A stretch of 36,419 nt of DNA from Oscillochloris sp. ZM17-4 (lineage in GTDB: Bacteria > Chloroflexota > Chloroflexia > Chloroflexales > Chloroflexaceae), in the NCBI RefSeq assembly GCF_019599295.1, contig NZ_JAIEWN010000018.1:1-36419 (forward strand), in the 5' to 3' direction. Below, one piece after another: positions 18,609-28,317 of this stretch. The notes below the pieces were generated by a model, which was not told the DNA's origin, searched no databases, and saw nothing but the letters and a program-made list of their open reading frames with translations. A program made the position numbers and the translations under genes. Every line of letters begins with the position of its first letter. Position 1 is the stretch's first letter.

Positions 18609-19058
18609 ATGACACGTCCCCTGGAGAATGATATGGACGCAGCCACCGCCCACGATCATCCGATACGCATCCTGCTCGTCGAGGATGACAGCCACATCGG
18701 CCGGATCATCGAGATGTCCCTGATCGAGCTCGGCATACCCTACGAGTTCACGTCGGCGATCAGCGCCGAGGATGGGCTGGAGCTCTGGGGGCGACACGCC
18801 TTCGATGTGCTGCTGACGGACTATAACCTGCGCGGGATGAACGGGCTCCAGCTGGTCGAGGAGCTGCGCGGGCAGGGATTTCACGTCCCCACACTGCTCG
18901 TCACCGCCTATGACTCGGCCGATCTGCGCAGCGATGTGCGCAGACTCCATATCGACGCCTATCTGCCCAAGCCATTCTTTATGGATGAGCTGGTCGATAC
19001 CGTCCGCCGTCTGTTGCAAGCGCCAGCTGCACGCGAGGTGAACGGGGGGAAGCACTGA
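18609..19058 (+). CDS. Stand-alone response regulator receiver domain
   Basis: This 149-residue protein consists of one CheY-like domain. It has IRILLVEDDSHIGRII (acidic pocket), D71 in LLTDYNLRGMNG as phospho-acceptor, TLLVTAYDSADL and YLPKPFFMDEL with the conserved Lys. It has no output domain, so it probably works by protein contact or as a phosphate sink. No histidine kinase gene is adjacent. The start is ATG 18609 or ATG 18633, and the latter has GGAGA seven bases upstream. The TGA stop lies inside a CACTGAGG repeat unit. Confidence 0.88.
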   Translation: MTRPLENDMDAATAHDHPIRILLVEDDSHIGRIIEMSLIELGIPYEFTSAISAEDGLELWGRHAFDVLLTDYNLRGMNGLQLVEELRGQGFHVPTLLVTAYDSADLRSDVRRLHIDAYLPKPFFMDELVDTVRRLLQAPAAREVNGGKH

Positions 19059-19186
19059 GGCGCTGAGGCACTGAGGATGTGAGTCATACGAAAGAGGCAT
19101 GGCACCCATGGGTGCCATGCCTCTTTCGTATGACATCAGTGCGTATGGAGGCCCGATCAGTGTCTCACATCCTCAGTGCCTCAGTG
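19052..19186. repeat. Nested palindrome: CACTGAGG octamers around a 52-base perfect palindrome
   Basis: 19083-19134 is a perfect palindrome with no loop (26 bases each side, centre CCCATGGG). It is flanked by CACTGAGG-type octamers at 19052-19082 and by their complements at 19163-19186, where GCACTGAGGATGTGA mirrors TCACATCCTCAGTGC. The stop codons of both convergent genes (TGA at 19056-19058 and 19183-19181) are read from the octamer as CAC TGA. It probably terminates both transcripts. Confidence 0.88.
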
Positions 19187-20008
19187 ATCGAGGCGCTGGG
19201 TGGGCGGGCTGCGGCGCTCGGGGGCGGCGCTCTCGGCGGGCTCGCCCCGGCTGACCGCGTCGATGAAGGGCATGATCGTGTCGATCGGCAGCGGGAAGAT
19301 AATCGTGCTGTTCTTCTCGACGGCGATCTCGGTCAGGGTCTGCAGGTAGCGCAGCTGGAGCGTCACCGGCTCCTTGGCGATGATATCGGCGGCCTGGGCC
19401 AGGGCCTTGGATGCCTGGAGCTCGCCCTCGGCGTGGATAAGCTTGGCCCGCTTCTCGCGCTCGGCCTCGGCCTGCTTAGCCATCGCCCGCTGCATATTCT
19501 GCGGCAGCTCCACGTCCTTCACCTCCACGATCGTCACCTTGATGCCCCAGGGCTCCGTCTGCTCGTCGATGATCTGCTGGAGCTTCTGGTTGATCAGCTC
19601 ACGCTTGGCCAGCAGCTCGTCGAGCTCCCCCTGGCCGACCACGCTGCGCAGGGTCGTCTGGGCGATCTGCATGGTGGCGCGAATGTAGTCCATCACCTTC
19701 GTCACCGCCCAGTTCGGGTTGATCACCTGGAAGTAGAGCACCGCGTTGACCTTGATCGTCACATTGTCGAGGGTGATCACCTCCTGGACGGGCACGTCCA
19801 TCGTGATCACGCGGGTGTCCACGCGGATCATACGCTCGAAGATCGGGACGACCAGGAAGAGGCCGGGGCCGCGGGCGCCCATGAGGCGGCCGAGGCGGAA
19901 GATCACGCCGCGCTCGTACTCGGGGATGATCTTGATCGCGGAGAGCAGGACCATCAGCACAATGAATGCCAGCAGGGCGATACATGCGAGGGCAACAGCG
20001 CCACCCAT
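19181..20008 (-). CDS. Slipin (stomatin-like SPFH protein)
   Basis: This 275-residue membrane-anchored SPFH/band 7 protein has a hydrophobic N-terminus ([20 protein letters not shown]), then [24 protein letters not shown], the slipin signature. [21 protein letters not shown] follows, with a coiled region rich in Ala, Glu and Lys ([19 protein letters not shown]). Slipins form oligomers at the inner membrane. They are commonly encoded with an NfeD protein that contains a ClpP-like protease, as here. It lies downstream of nfeD, separated by a repeat. Its TGA stop falls in a repeat unit. Confidence 0.93.
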   Translation of the reverse strand: MGGAVALACIALLAFIVLMVLLSAIKIIPEYERGVIFRLGRLMGARGPGLFLVVPIFERMIRVDTRVITMDVPVQEVITLDNVTIKVNAVLYFQVINPNWAVTKVMDYIRATMQIAQTTLRSVVGQGELDELLAKRELINQKLQQIIDEQTEPWGIKVTIVEVKDVELPQNMQRAMAKQAEAEREKRAKLIHAEGELQASKALAQAADIIAKEPVTLQLRYLQTLTEIAVEKNSTIIFPLPIDTIMPFIDAVSRGEPAESAAPERRSPPTQRLDH

Positions 20009-20055
20009 AGCGGGGCTCCTTCTACATCACAGAATGCACACAGCGTTGCGGGGAG

Positions 20056-20097
20056 GTAGGGGCGTGTAGGGGCGTAGCGCGCTGCGCCCGCCCCTAC
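20056..20097. repeat. GTAGGGGCG palindrome between nfeD and slipin
   Basis: GTAGGGGCG at 20056-20064 pairs with CGCCCCTAC at 20089-20097. An inner GGGGCGTAGCGCGCTGCGCCC forms a second stem. The nfeD stop TAG (20096-20094, minus) is in the outer arm. The slipin start lies about 50 bases further on. Confidence 0.75.
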
Positions 20098-21449
20098 GCC
20101 GCCTGCGGCTCATCCGGCCGATGGACGGTGAGACGCAGCTCATACACTCCAACAATACGGACATACTCGCCGACCTCGGCCTCGCCATTGTCGCAGACCG
20201 CCCGCCAGAGGGCGCCGTCCACAAACACCATGCCCTCGGGCGCGAGCCGCCGGCGCACCTCGGCCAGCCGGCCGATCAGGCCCTCCTGGCCGGTGGTGAT
20301 CGGCCGGCTGCGCGTGCGGACCACCATGTAGACCCCGATGGCGGCGAAGCCGGCGATCAGGAGTGAGACGAGGGCGATCGCCCAGAAGGCCACGGCGACG
20401 CCGGGGGCCTGCGCGGAATCGAACAGGGTGAACGCGCTTATGATGAGCACAACCAGACCAACCACTGTCATCGCTCCATGGGAGGGGACGAAGAGATCGG
20501 CGGCAACCAGGCCGAAGGCGATCAGGATGCCGAGAAAGCTCAGCCAGTTGACCGGCAGTGCGAGGAGGCCGATCAGGCTGCTGATGAGCAGGACGGAGCC
20601 GATGCCGGCGAGGATTCCGACCGTGGGCGTGGCGAACTCGGCGTAGATGGCGATCCCGGCCATCACAAGCAGCAGGAAGGCGATAGTCGGGTCGGACAGC
20701 AGCAGGAGCAGCTGCTCCCAGAGGCTCGGCTCCAGGGGCCGGCTCCCGCGCCCGAGGGTGCGCAGGACGACCTGGCTGCCGTCTTCCAGGGTCACCGCGC
20801 GGCCCTCCAGCGAGGTGAGCAGGTCCTGCTCATCGCGGGCGACGATATCGATGGCGGGCGGGTTCAGGCCGACGGCCTGCTCGTTGGTGAAGACCGCGCC
20901 CTCGCGGGCGGCCCGGTCGACCCATGCGTCGCTGCGGCCGCGGTCGCGATTCCACGTGCCGAGCTGGCGGGTCACCTCGGCGAGGAAGAGGTCGCGCACC
21001 TGCGGGGAGACGGCGCCGGTCGGCTCGGCGAGCGGCGAGGAGACGCCGAAGCTGGTGCCGGGGGCCATGGCGGCCAGGTGGGCGGCGCTGAGCAGCCAGG
21101 CTCCGGCGGCGCCCGCATCTGTCCCGCCGGGGGCGACGTAGACAACGACGGGGACCTTGGCGGCGGCCACATCGGCGGCGAGGCCGCGCACATCGCGCAG
21201 CACGGCGCCCTCGCTGCCGAGGCGGATGACGAGGGCGGTGGCCTGGGCGGCCTCGGCGTCGCGCAGGGCGCGGCGCAGGTAGCCCACGGTGTAGCGGCTG
21301 ATCACGCCATCGACCGCCACGGTGTAGATCGGCCCGTCGGCCTGAGCGCGCGCCGGCGGGGCGGCGAGCAGGGGGGCGAGGGCGATGATCAGGTAGATCG
21401 CAGCCCGGACGATGCGCCACGTAGGCCGCGGATGTGCAACATTACCCAT
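20094..21449 (-). CDS. Long-form NfeD protein with degenerate ClpP-like domain
   Basis: This protein of about 451 residues has a signal peptide (AAIYLIIALAPLLAAPPARA), a ClpP-class serine-protease-like domain (about residues 35-220), five or so membrane helices, and a C-terminal OB-fold NfeD domain (GLIGRLAEVRRRLAPEGMVF, then VDGALWRAVCDNGEAEVGEY). In active homologues the catalytic Ser sits in an AASAGTY-like motif. Here the aligned segment is DAGAAGAWLL, so the Ser is Ala, and the protease part may be inactive. I moved the start to ATG 21449, because upstream ATGs coincide with a -10 element. It is co-directional with slipin. Confidence 0.88.
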   Translation of the reverse strand: MGNVAHPRPTWRIVRAAIYLIIALAPLLAAPPARAQADGPIYTVAVDGVISRYTVGYLRRALRDAEAAQATALVIRLGSEGAVLRDVRGLAADVAAAKVPVVVYVAPGGTDAGAAGAWLLSAAHLAAMAPGTSFGVSSPLAEPTGAVSPQVRDLFLAEVTRQLGTWNRDRGRSDAWVDRAAREGAVFTNEQAVGLNPPAIDIVARDEQDLLTSLEGRAVTLEDGSQVVLRTLGRGSRPLEPSLWEQLLLLLSDPTIAFLLLVMAGIAIYAEFATPTVGILAGIGSVLLISSLIGLLALPVNWLSFLGILIAFGLVAADLFVPSHGAMTVVGLVVLIISAFTLFDSAQAPGVAVAFWAIALVSLLIAGFAAIGVYMVVRTRSRPITTGQEGLIGRLAEVRRRLAPEGMVFVDGALWRAVCDNGEAEVGEYVRIVGVYELRLTVHRPDEPQAA

Positions 21450-21489
21450 AGGCCCCTGGTATGCGGCGGAAGGCGACTTGGTAGATCTC

Positions 21490-21498
21490 ATCATACCA
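21490..21498 (-). promoter_or_regulatory. Extended -10 (TGGTATGAT) upstream of nfeD
   Basis: On the minus strand TGG (21498-21496) precedes TATGAT (21495-21490), an extended -10. It overlaps the first possible ATGs of the nfeD reading frame, which supports the downstream start at 21449 and a leader of about 30 bases. Confidence 0.5.
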
Positions 21499-21541
21499 TA
21501 CCGCAGGGCCGGGTTGCGCCCCCGCCGCGCACGGGTGAGGG

Positions 21542-21617
21542 TGTGGGAGAGCGCAGCTCTCCCACAGAAAACTGATGCTGCTGCGGCGCGCCCCCGCCGC
21601 GCCGCAGCAGCATCAGT
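21542..21617. repeat. Two tandem palindromes between flotillin-like gene and nfeD
   Basis: TGTGGGAGAGC/GCTCTCCCACA (21542-21552 and 21556-21566) is followed by a 20-base stem, ACTGATGCTGCTGCGGCGCG at 21571-21590 pairing exactly with 21598-21617. The pair resembles the double palindrome at 32736-32814. Confidence 0.88.
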
Positions 21618-21651
21618 GCAGCATGTGCCTGCTTGGCAATCTTGGGCCTGG

Positions 21652-23631
21652 CTACTCCTTCGCCTCCAGCCCCTTGCGGATCTGGGCGCGCAGGGTGTCA
21701 GCCTCGACGCTGGCCGCGCTGGCCGCGCCGTTGCTGCTGCTGGCCGAGGCGGCCTCCATGCGCTCGGAGAGCAGCATGGCCAGCAAGCCCTCCATCAGGC
21801 TGCTGCCGCCGCCGCCGTTGCCGCCGCTGCCGCCGCCGACCACCATGCGCGGGACGACATCGACGCCCGACTGCTCGATCGCCTCGGCGAAGCGGCTCAT
21901 CACCTGCTGCGTCACCTGGAACTGCGGGCCGCCGTAGGCCCGCACCTTCTCGTCGATCGCCATGGCCTCGGCGATGCCCAGGCGGGCGATCTTCTCGGCC
22001 TCGGCCTCGGCCAGCGCGCGGATCTGGGCGGCCTGCTGCAGCGCCCGCTGGTACTCGGCCTTGCCCTGGTTGCTCTGCACCGTGATGCTCAGCTCCGACT
22101 CGGTGAGCATCGTCTGCTGGCGGGCGCGCGACTCGGCCTCGCGCAGCTCGCGCTCCTTCACCGCCGCGCGCTCCTGCCGCCCGTAGGTCTCGATCTGCTC
22201 CTCGGCGATCTGCCGCGCGCGCAGCTGGGTCAGGATCTCCTCGATCTTGGTGTCGCCCTTGCTCGATGTCGGCGTGCCGATCAGCACCTCCTCAAGCTCC
22301 AGGTTGTAGTGCTCAAACTTCTCGCGCATCTGCTCGCCGGCCAGCGACTGGATCGTGCTGCGGTCCTGGAGCAGCTGGATGAGCGTGCGGGTCTGGCCGA
22401 TGTTCTTGAAGTAGGCCGCCACCATGGGGTCGAGGGTCTGCTCGACTAGGCGCTTTACGTCGCCGAAGCGCTGCACCACCAGCGGGGCCTTGCGGTAGTC
22501 GATATGGACCACCACCGAGAGCGGCAGCGAGGGCTCGAAGGCGTCGCGGGTGATCAGGGCGATCTCCGAGAGGTTCTCGTCGAGCCGGTGGGCGCCCACC
22601 TCGCCGCGGGTCCACTTCAGGATGATGTTCGTCGTCGGCACCATGATCATCTTGCCGGCGTAGGTGTTGAAGGCGTACTTGCCGGGCAGCATCGGCGTGC
22701 TCCAGACGCCCTTGCGCCCCTGGCTGACCAGCTCGCCGTGCTTGTAGTCCTCGCCCGACAGGTCGGTGCCGGTGTCGCCGGTGTAGGAGACGACCACGCC
22801 CACATTGCCGACCTCGATCGTCGTCTTGGGGATCATCTCGACGGTGGCGAAGAGCCGGTTGATATAGTAGGTGCCCTCGGTGAGCACCTGGAGCTGCCGC
22901 CCGCGCTGGCCGCCGGCGCGCAGGAAGGCGTCGGGGTCCTGGAAGTTGTTGTGGTAGATCGCCGCCTGGGCCGGGTCATCGCCGACGGTGGGGCAGATGA
23001 TCTCGCCCTGCGAGAGCGAGGGGCCGTCGTGGACGGTGACGATGCCGACCAGGTCGTCACTGCCCTTGATCACCATCGGGCGGAAGCCCTCGCGCTCGCT
23101 GATGATCGTGGCCATGCGCTTGATGATCTCGTCGTCCTCGCGGCTGAGCGGTAGCGAGAAGACCCGCTCCTCGGTGATCACGACGAACTGGATGAGGTTG
23201 ATCGCGTAGGTGCCCTCGCGCAGGACGAGGCGCTGGGGACCGCGCTGGCCGCCGGCGCGCAGGAACGCCGCCGCGTCCTGGAAGTCCACCCCATCGATCG
23301 TCTCGGCCAGGGTCTGGGTCGGGCTGAGCGGGCGACCGTCGCGGGCGAAGATGTAGCCGATCTTGCCCTGGGGGATCGTCACCAGGGGCAGCATATGGAT
23401 GGTGTACTGGAATGGTGTGACGAGGTGGATGCCGCCGCGCAGCACCTGGGGCTGGTAGCCGGCCTCGCCGCCCAGGGCGATCAGGCCGGAGCGCAGGGAG
23501 CCGCGCCCGCCGAAGCGCTTCTCGACGACGCCGATGCGGTTGTTGGGGATGATGCGCACCCAGGAGAAGAGGGCGATCAGCCCAACGAACGCGACGATGG
23601 CAATGACCACAAGCGAGATGATCCCAGCCAT
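21652..23631 (-). CDS. Flotillin-like SPFH protein with internal duplication
   Basis: This 659-residue protein has an N-terminal membrane anchor (IISLVVIAIVAFVGLIALFS), an SPFH region, a long Ala/Glu-rich coiled coil (about residues 420-560), and a Gly/Ser-rich linker (GGGSGGNGGGGSS) before a short helical tail. That is the flotillin plan; flotillins organise membrane microdomains. The SPFH region is longer than normal, because a motif of about 35 residues occurs twice. FQDAAAFLRAGGQRGPQ at about residue 115 and FQDPDAFLRAGGQRGRQ at about residue 230 are each followed by an EGTYxIN motif. ATG 23631 has AGAGGT upstream and a promoter. It probably works with the neighbouring NfeD and slipin. 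Confidence 0.88.
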   Translation of the reverse strand: MAGIISLVVIAIVAFVGLIALFSWVRIIPNNRIGVVEKRFGGRGSLRSGLIALGGEAGYQPQVLRGGIHLVTPFQYTIHMLPLVTIPQGKIGYIFARDGRPLSPTQTLAETIDGVDFQDAAAFLRAGGQRGPQRLVLREGTYAINLIQFVVITEERVFSLPLSREDDEIIKRMATIISEREGFRPMVIKGSDDLVGIVTVHDGPSLSQGEIICPTVGDDPAQAAIYHNNFQDPDAFLRAGGQRGRQLQVLTEGTYYINRLFATVEMIPKTTIEVGNVGVVVSYTGDTGTDLSGEDYKHGELVSQGRKGVWSTPMLPGKYAFNTYAGKMIMVPTTNIILKWTRGEVGAHRLDENLSEIALITRDAFEPSLPLSVVVHIDYRKAPLVVQRFGDVKRLVEQTLDPMVAAYFKNIGQTRTLIQLLQDRSTIQSLAGEQMREKFEHYNLELEEVLIGTPTSSKGDTKIEEILTQLRARQIAEEQIETYGRQERAAVKERELREAESRARQQTMLTESELSITVQSNQGKAEYQRALQQAAQIRALAEAEAEKIARLGIAEAMAIDEKVRAYGGPQFQVTQQVMSRFAEAIEQSGVDVVPRMVVGGGSGGNGGGGSSLMEGLLAMLLSERMEAASASSSNGAASAASVEADTLRAQIRKGLEAKE

Positions 23632-23653
23632 GGCACAGCACCTCTTTCGCGGA

Positions 23654-23681
23654 AGTATAGGGGCGCCACACGAGCGCTCAA
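23654..23681 (-). promoter_or_regulatory. Promoter of the flotillin-like gene
   Basis: On the minus strand TTGAGC (23681-23676), 16 bases, TATACT (23659-23654). It lies about 25-50 bases upstream of ATG 23631. Confidence 0.6.
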
Positions 23682-23720
23682 GGGTAATATACGCACGGCG
23701 GGTGAGGGGGTTGCATCATA

Positions 23721-23749
23721 GCAATGGCCCAGCGAAGCTGGGCCATTGC
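23721..23749. terminator. 13-bp hairpin after DUF951
   Basis: GCAATGGCCCAGC pairs exactly with GCTGGGCCATTGC around GAA. It lies eight bases beyond the DUF951 stop and upstream of the flotillin promoter, so it probably separates two transcription units. It has no T-run. Confidence 0.6.
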
Positions 23750-23756
23750 GGCACAT

Positions 23757-23972
23757 TTATGATGCGAGAGGGGCGTCGGGGCCGCGCTCGACGAAGCGCT
23801 TGACCCGCCGCTCGAACTCGGCGCGGGGTAGCAGCACCTTGCGCTCGCAGGTGAGGCAGCGGATGCCGATCTCGGCGCCGAGGCGCACGACGCGCCAGGT
23901 GTCGCCGCCGCAGGGGTGGCCCTTGCGCATCTGGACGACGTCGCCGAGGTAGATGTCGATCGGTGGGGGCAT
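23757..23972 (-). CDS. DUF951 family protein
   Basis: This 71-residue protein reads [20 protein letters not shown], then [20 protein letters not shown]. This is the DUF951 pattern: GDxVxxKKxHPCG and a CxxC pair. The three cysteines and one histidine suggest a small metal-binding fold. In Firmicutes and relatives the gene is often near DNA-binding or translation genes. The function is unknown to me. No clear Shine-Dalgarno precedes ATG 23972. It lies downstream of mazG on the same strand. Confidence 0.9.
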   Translation of the reverse strand: MPPPIDIYLGDVVQMRKGHPCGGDTWRVVRLGAEIGIRCLTCERKVLLPRAEFERRVKRFVERGPDAPLAS

Positions 23973-23996
23973 AGTGAGATTTAGAGGATGTCGTTG

Positions 23997-24053
23997 GGGC
24001 GCAGCAGCCCTGTGCCCTTCCGGGTAGCGGACACACCGCTGCTGCTGCGCCCT
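23997..24053. repeat. GGGGCGCAGCAG inverted repeat after mazG
   Basis: GGGGCGCAGCAG (23997-24008) faces CTGCTGCGCCC (24042-24052). The inner part is not self-complementary, so this copy looks decayed compared with others. The mazG stop TAA is the minus-strand reading of the GTAAGGG outer arm. Confidence 0.75.
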
Positions 24054-25264
24054 TACACTGCGCCCTTCGCCTCCTCCCAGAGGGCGATCATCTCGTCGAG
24101 GGAGAGGTCGGACAGGTTACGGCCCCGCTCGATGGAGGTGAAGCGGCGGCGGAACTTGGCGTTGGCCTCGCGCAGGGCGGCCTCGGCGTCCACGCCAAGG
24201 TAGCTGGCCAGGCGTGCGGTGATGAGGAGCAGGTCGCCGAGCTCCTCGGCGGTGTGGGCGGCGTCGCCGCTGTCGACCGCCGCCTCCAGCTCGGCGAGCT
24301 CCTCGCGCAGCTTCGCCCAGGCCCCGTCGGCGTCGGGCCAGGCGAAGCCGGCGCGGGCGGCCTTCTTGCCGAGCTTCTGGGCGACGGCCAGGGCCGGCAG
24401 GGCCGGCGGCACGCCGTCGAGGGCGCTGGGGCGCGAGCGGCCCTTCTCGGCCAGCTCGGCGGCCTTGATCTGCTCCCAGCTCTGGTGTACCTGCGCCACG
24501 CCCTCCACGGCCACGTCGCCGAAGACGTGCGGGTGACGCCGGATCAGCTTGCCGGCCACCTGGCCGAACACATCGGCGACGCTGAAGGCGCCGGCCTGGC
24601 GGGCCATCTCGCTGTGCGCGAAGATGCTGATCAGCAGGTCGCCCAGCTCCTCGCTCAGGCCGTGCGCGTCGTCGGCATCGAGGGCCTCCAGCACCTCATA
24701 GGCCTCCTCAAGCAGGGCGCCGCGCAGGGACTGGTGGGTCTGCCGGACATCCCAGGGGCAGCCGCCGGGGGCGAGCAGGCGGGCCACCACCCAGTGCAGC
24801 CCCTCGGGGCCGCGCAGGTCGGCGGCGATCACCAAGCTGGGCAGGTGGAGAGTGTTGAGTGGAGAGTGTTGAGTGTTGAGTGTCGCGAGGTCGGCCAGGG
24901 CGAGCCGGGTGATGTGTGTGGCCGCGCCCGACTCATCCAGGGCCAGCAGCGTGACCGGGTGATCCTGGGGGTAGCGCCAGATCAGCAGCTCGTAGAGACG
25001 CCCCGCCGGGGCGTCTGCGCCAACATCCCAGATGATCGCCGGGGCGGCGGGCAGCAGCGGGAAGGGCGCGGGCGGGGGCGCGTAGGCGCCGAGGCCCTGG
25101 GTCTCGGCGTAGGAGCGCACCTCGGCGTCGGGGCCGCCCTGGCCGCGCAGAGATGCGGCGGCGGCGAGCAGCGCCGGGGCGCGGTGGAGCTGGACTGCGG
25201 CTCCATGCTCCAGATCAAGCGCAGTGCAGCAGGCGTCGAGGATGCGACCGGGTGTCAAGATCAT
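24053..25264 (-). CDS. mazG: MazG nucleotide pyrophosphohydrolase with methylase-like N-terminus
   Basis: This is a 403-residue protein. From about residue 155 it has two MazG modules: [20 protein letters not shown] with [15 protein letters not shown], then the second [18 protein letters not shown]. These carry the ExxE...ExxD-type Mg2+ sites for hydrolysing NTPs to NMP and PPi. The first 150 residues resemble the C-terminal half of a tetrapyrrole (SAM) methylase, as in YabN-type fusions ([15 protein letters not shown], then [10 protein letters not shown]), but lack its N-terminal half. A stretch [11 protein letters not shown] inside that region is encoded by a heptamer repeat. The start is ATG 25264. 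Confidence 0.88.
   Translation of the reverse strand: MILTPGRILDACCTALDLEHGAAVQLHRAPALLAAAASLRGQGGPDAEVRSYAETQGLGAYAPPPAPFPLLPAAPAIIWDVGADAPAGRLYELLIWRYPQDHPVTLLALDESGAATHITRLALADLATLNTQHSPLNTLHLPSLVIAADLRGPEGLHWVVARLLAPGGCPWDVRQTHQSLRGALLEEAYEVLEALDADDAHGLSEELGDLLISIFAHSEMARQAGAFSVADVFGQVAGKLIRRHPHVFGDVAVEGVAQVHQSWEQIKAAELAEKGRSRPSALDGVPPALPALAVAQKLGKKAARAGFAWPDADGAWAKLREELAELEAAVDSGDAAHTAEELGDLLLITARLASYLGVDAEAALREANAKFRRRFTSIERGRNLSDLSLDEMIALWEEAKGAV
24848..24883. repeat. GTTGAGT heptamer repeat inside mazG
   Basis: GGAGAGTGTTGAGT occurs twice in tandem, with a further GTTGAGT, in frame in mazG. It encodes a short polar insert ([11 protein letters not shown]) in the linker before the last methylase-like strand. 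The unit is related to the TTGAATG arrays at 9781 and 25272. Confidence 0.75.
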
Positions 25265-25271
25265 AGTGTTG

Positions 25272-25332
25272 AATATTGAATGTTGAATGTTGAATAGCCG
25301 AATTCAGCATTCAACATTCAACATTCAATATT
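25272..25332. repeat. TTGAATG heptamer palindrome between mazG and the foldase gene
   Basis: AATATTGAATGTTGAATG plus six bases (25272-25295) pairs exactly with 25309-25332 (24 bases, 13-base loop). It fills the whole 67-base gap. The foldase stop TAA overlaps the right arm, and the mazG ATG is eight bases from the left arm. Confidence 0.9.
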
Positions 25333-26264
25333 TATTGCTCTGGGAAGGGGATCGGCACGCTGTTGGGGTCGAAGCCCTGTGCGATCACCAGGTCGCCGCT
25401 GGTCTCGGCGTCCTGGCGCAGCTGGTCGTACCAAGGGAGAAAGGTCTCCTGGTAGAACTGCTGGCCGCCCTGGCTACTCTGGAGCTGCGCGAAGCTGTCG
25501 AAGGGGCGCTTCTCGGCGGCGGTCGGCCCGGCCTGGCGCTCCAGCACCTCGACCACCTGCCAGACGCTGCCGACCTGGAGCTTAGCGGGCGTGTTCAGTG
25601 CCAGCGAGAAGCCTGCGGAGTCCAGCTCGGCGGGCGAGTCGCCCTTGGGGAGCCAGCCCAGGTCGCCGCCCTTGGCGGCGCTGACGGGGTCCTGGGATCG
25701 CGCGGTGGCGAGGTCGGTGAAGTCGTTGCCGGCCTGGAGGTCCGCCAGCACCGCGTCGGCGTCGGCCTCGCTGGCCAGCTGGATCACGCGGGCGTGGAAC
25801 ATATCGGCGCGGGTGTTGCGGGCCAGCACCTCAAGGGCCAGCTGGCTCTGGGCCTGGCCGAGGCGCAGGGCGGCGCCGCCGTCGGCGGGGCCGCCCTGGG
25901 CGAGCACAGCGCTATCCACGGCGGCCGGGTCCACGCCGATGCCGTGGCTGCGGGCGTACTGGAGCAGCAGGGCGTCCTGCACCATGCGGTCGAAGATCCC
26001 GCCGCGGATATTCTGCTGCTCGACGAGCTGCTGGATCTCCTCGCGGGTCTGCCCCTGCGCGAGCAGGTTCTCCACGCCCGCGCCGATCTCGAGCTGGAGG
26101 CGGCTGGAGAAGTCGGCGGACGTGTAGACATCGCCGCCGACGCGGAAGATCTGCGGGTTGTCGGGCGTGACCTGGAGGGCGACGCCGTTTGCGGTGCTCT
26201 GGCAGCCGGCCAGGGCGATCGTCAGGATGAGGGCGCCGAGCGCCCAGGCGAAACGTCTCACCAT
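25332..26264 (-). CDS. Lipoprotein foldase, parvulin/SurA-like peptidyl-prolyl isomerase
   Basis: This 310-residue secreted lipoprotein has a lipobox LAGC (Cys21) after a hydrophobic signal (WALGALILTIALAGC). The N-terminal half is helical, like SurA/PrsA chaperone domains. The middle part has the parvulin signature FTDLATARSQDPVSAAKGGD followed by LGWLPKG. Parvulins catalyse cis-trans isomerisation of proline bonds and help exported proteins fold. It has no Shine-Dalgarno stronger than ATGG context. It lies in a minus-strand run with lepA upstream and mazG downstream, each separated by a palindrome. Confidence 0.88.
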   Translation of the reverse strand: MVRRFAWALGALILTIALAGCQSTANGVALQVTPDNPQIFRVGGDVYTSADFSSRLQLEIGAGVENLLAQGQTREEIQQLVEQQNIRGGIFDRMVQDALLLQYARSHGIGVDPAAVDSAVLAQGGPADGGAALRLGQAQSQLALEVLARNTRADMFHARVIQLASEADADAVLADLQAGNDFTDLATARSQDPVSAAKGGDLGWLPKGDSPAELDSAGFSLALNTPAKLQVGSVWQVVEVLERQAGPTAAEKRPFDSFAQLQSSQGGQQFYQETFLPWYDQLRQDAETSGDLVIAQGFDPNSVPIPFPEQ

Positions 26265-26292
26265 AAGCCTCCATAATCACAGCTACCGGGAC

Positions 26293-26329
26293 GTAAGGGC
26301 GCAGCAGCGCCGCGCTGCTGCGCCCTTAC
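26293..26329. repeat. 18-bp palindrome, GTAAGGGCGCAGCAG class
   Basis: GTAAGGGCGCAGCAGCGC (26293-26310) pairs exactly with 26312-26329 around one central base. It lies in the lepA-foldase gap. It is the shortest complete copy and shows the conserved arm almost alone, without a long private core. Confidence 0.88.
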
Positions 26330-26345
26330 CGTGTGGAGTGCGTCG

Positions 26346-28166
<1,821 letters not shown>

Positions 28167-28225
28167 GGTGACCTGTTCAGGCCGGGGGCTGTGCCGGCGC
28201 GTAGCGTACCATCTGTTGCGCTGCC

Positions 28226-28254
28226 AGTATACCAGCCCCATGCGGTGCGTGCAA
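28226..28254 (-). promoter_or_regulatory. Promoter of lepA
   Basis: On the minus strand TTGCAC (28254-28249), 17 bases, TATACT (28231-28226) with a TGG just before the -10 (extended -10). The leader would be about 50-60 bases. Confidence 0.7.
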
Positions 28255-28281
28255 AAGGTGAGCTTGGGCGGCATACAGGAC

Positions 28282-28311
28282 TTGACGAATCAGTTATAGG
28301 CAGGTTACTAT
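28282..28311 (+). promoter_or_regulatory. Plus-strand promoter into the long leader region
   Basis: TTGACG and TACTAT are separated by 18 bases, pointing away from lepA. If active it would transcribe about 415 bases before the solute-binding-protein start codon, giving either a long leader or a separate RNA. Confidence 0.5.
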
Positions 28312-28317
28312 AGGGTT

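Noticed and set aside
25272-25332. Simple intrinsic terminator
   Set aside because: It forms a stem but is AT-rich tandem heptamers without a T-run, so it is kept as a repeat element; a termination effect is still possible.
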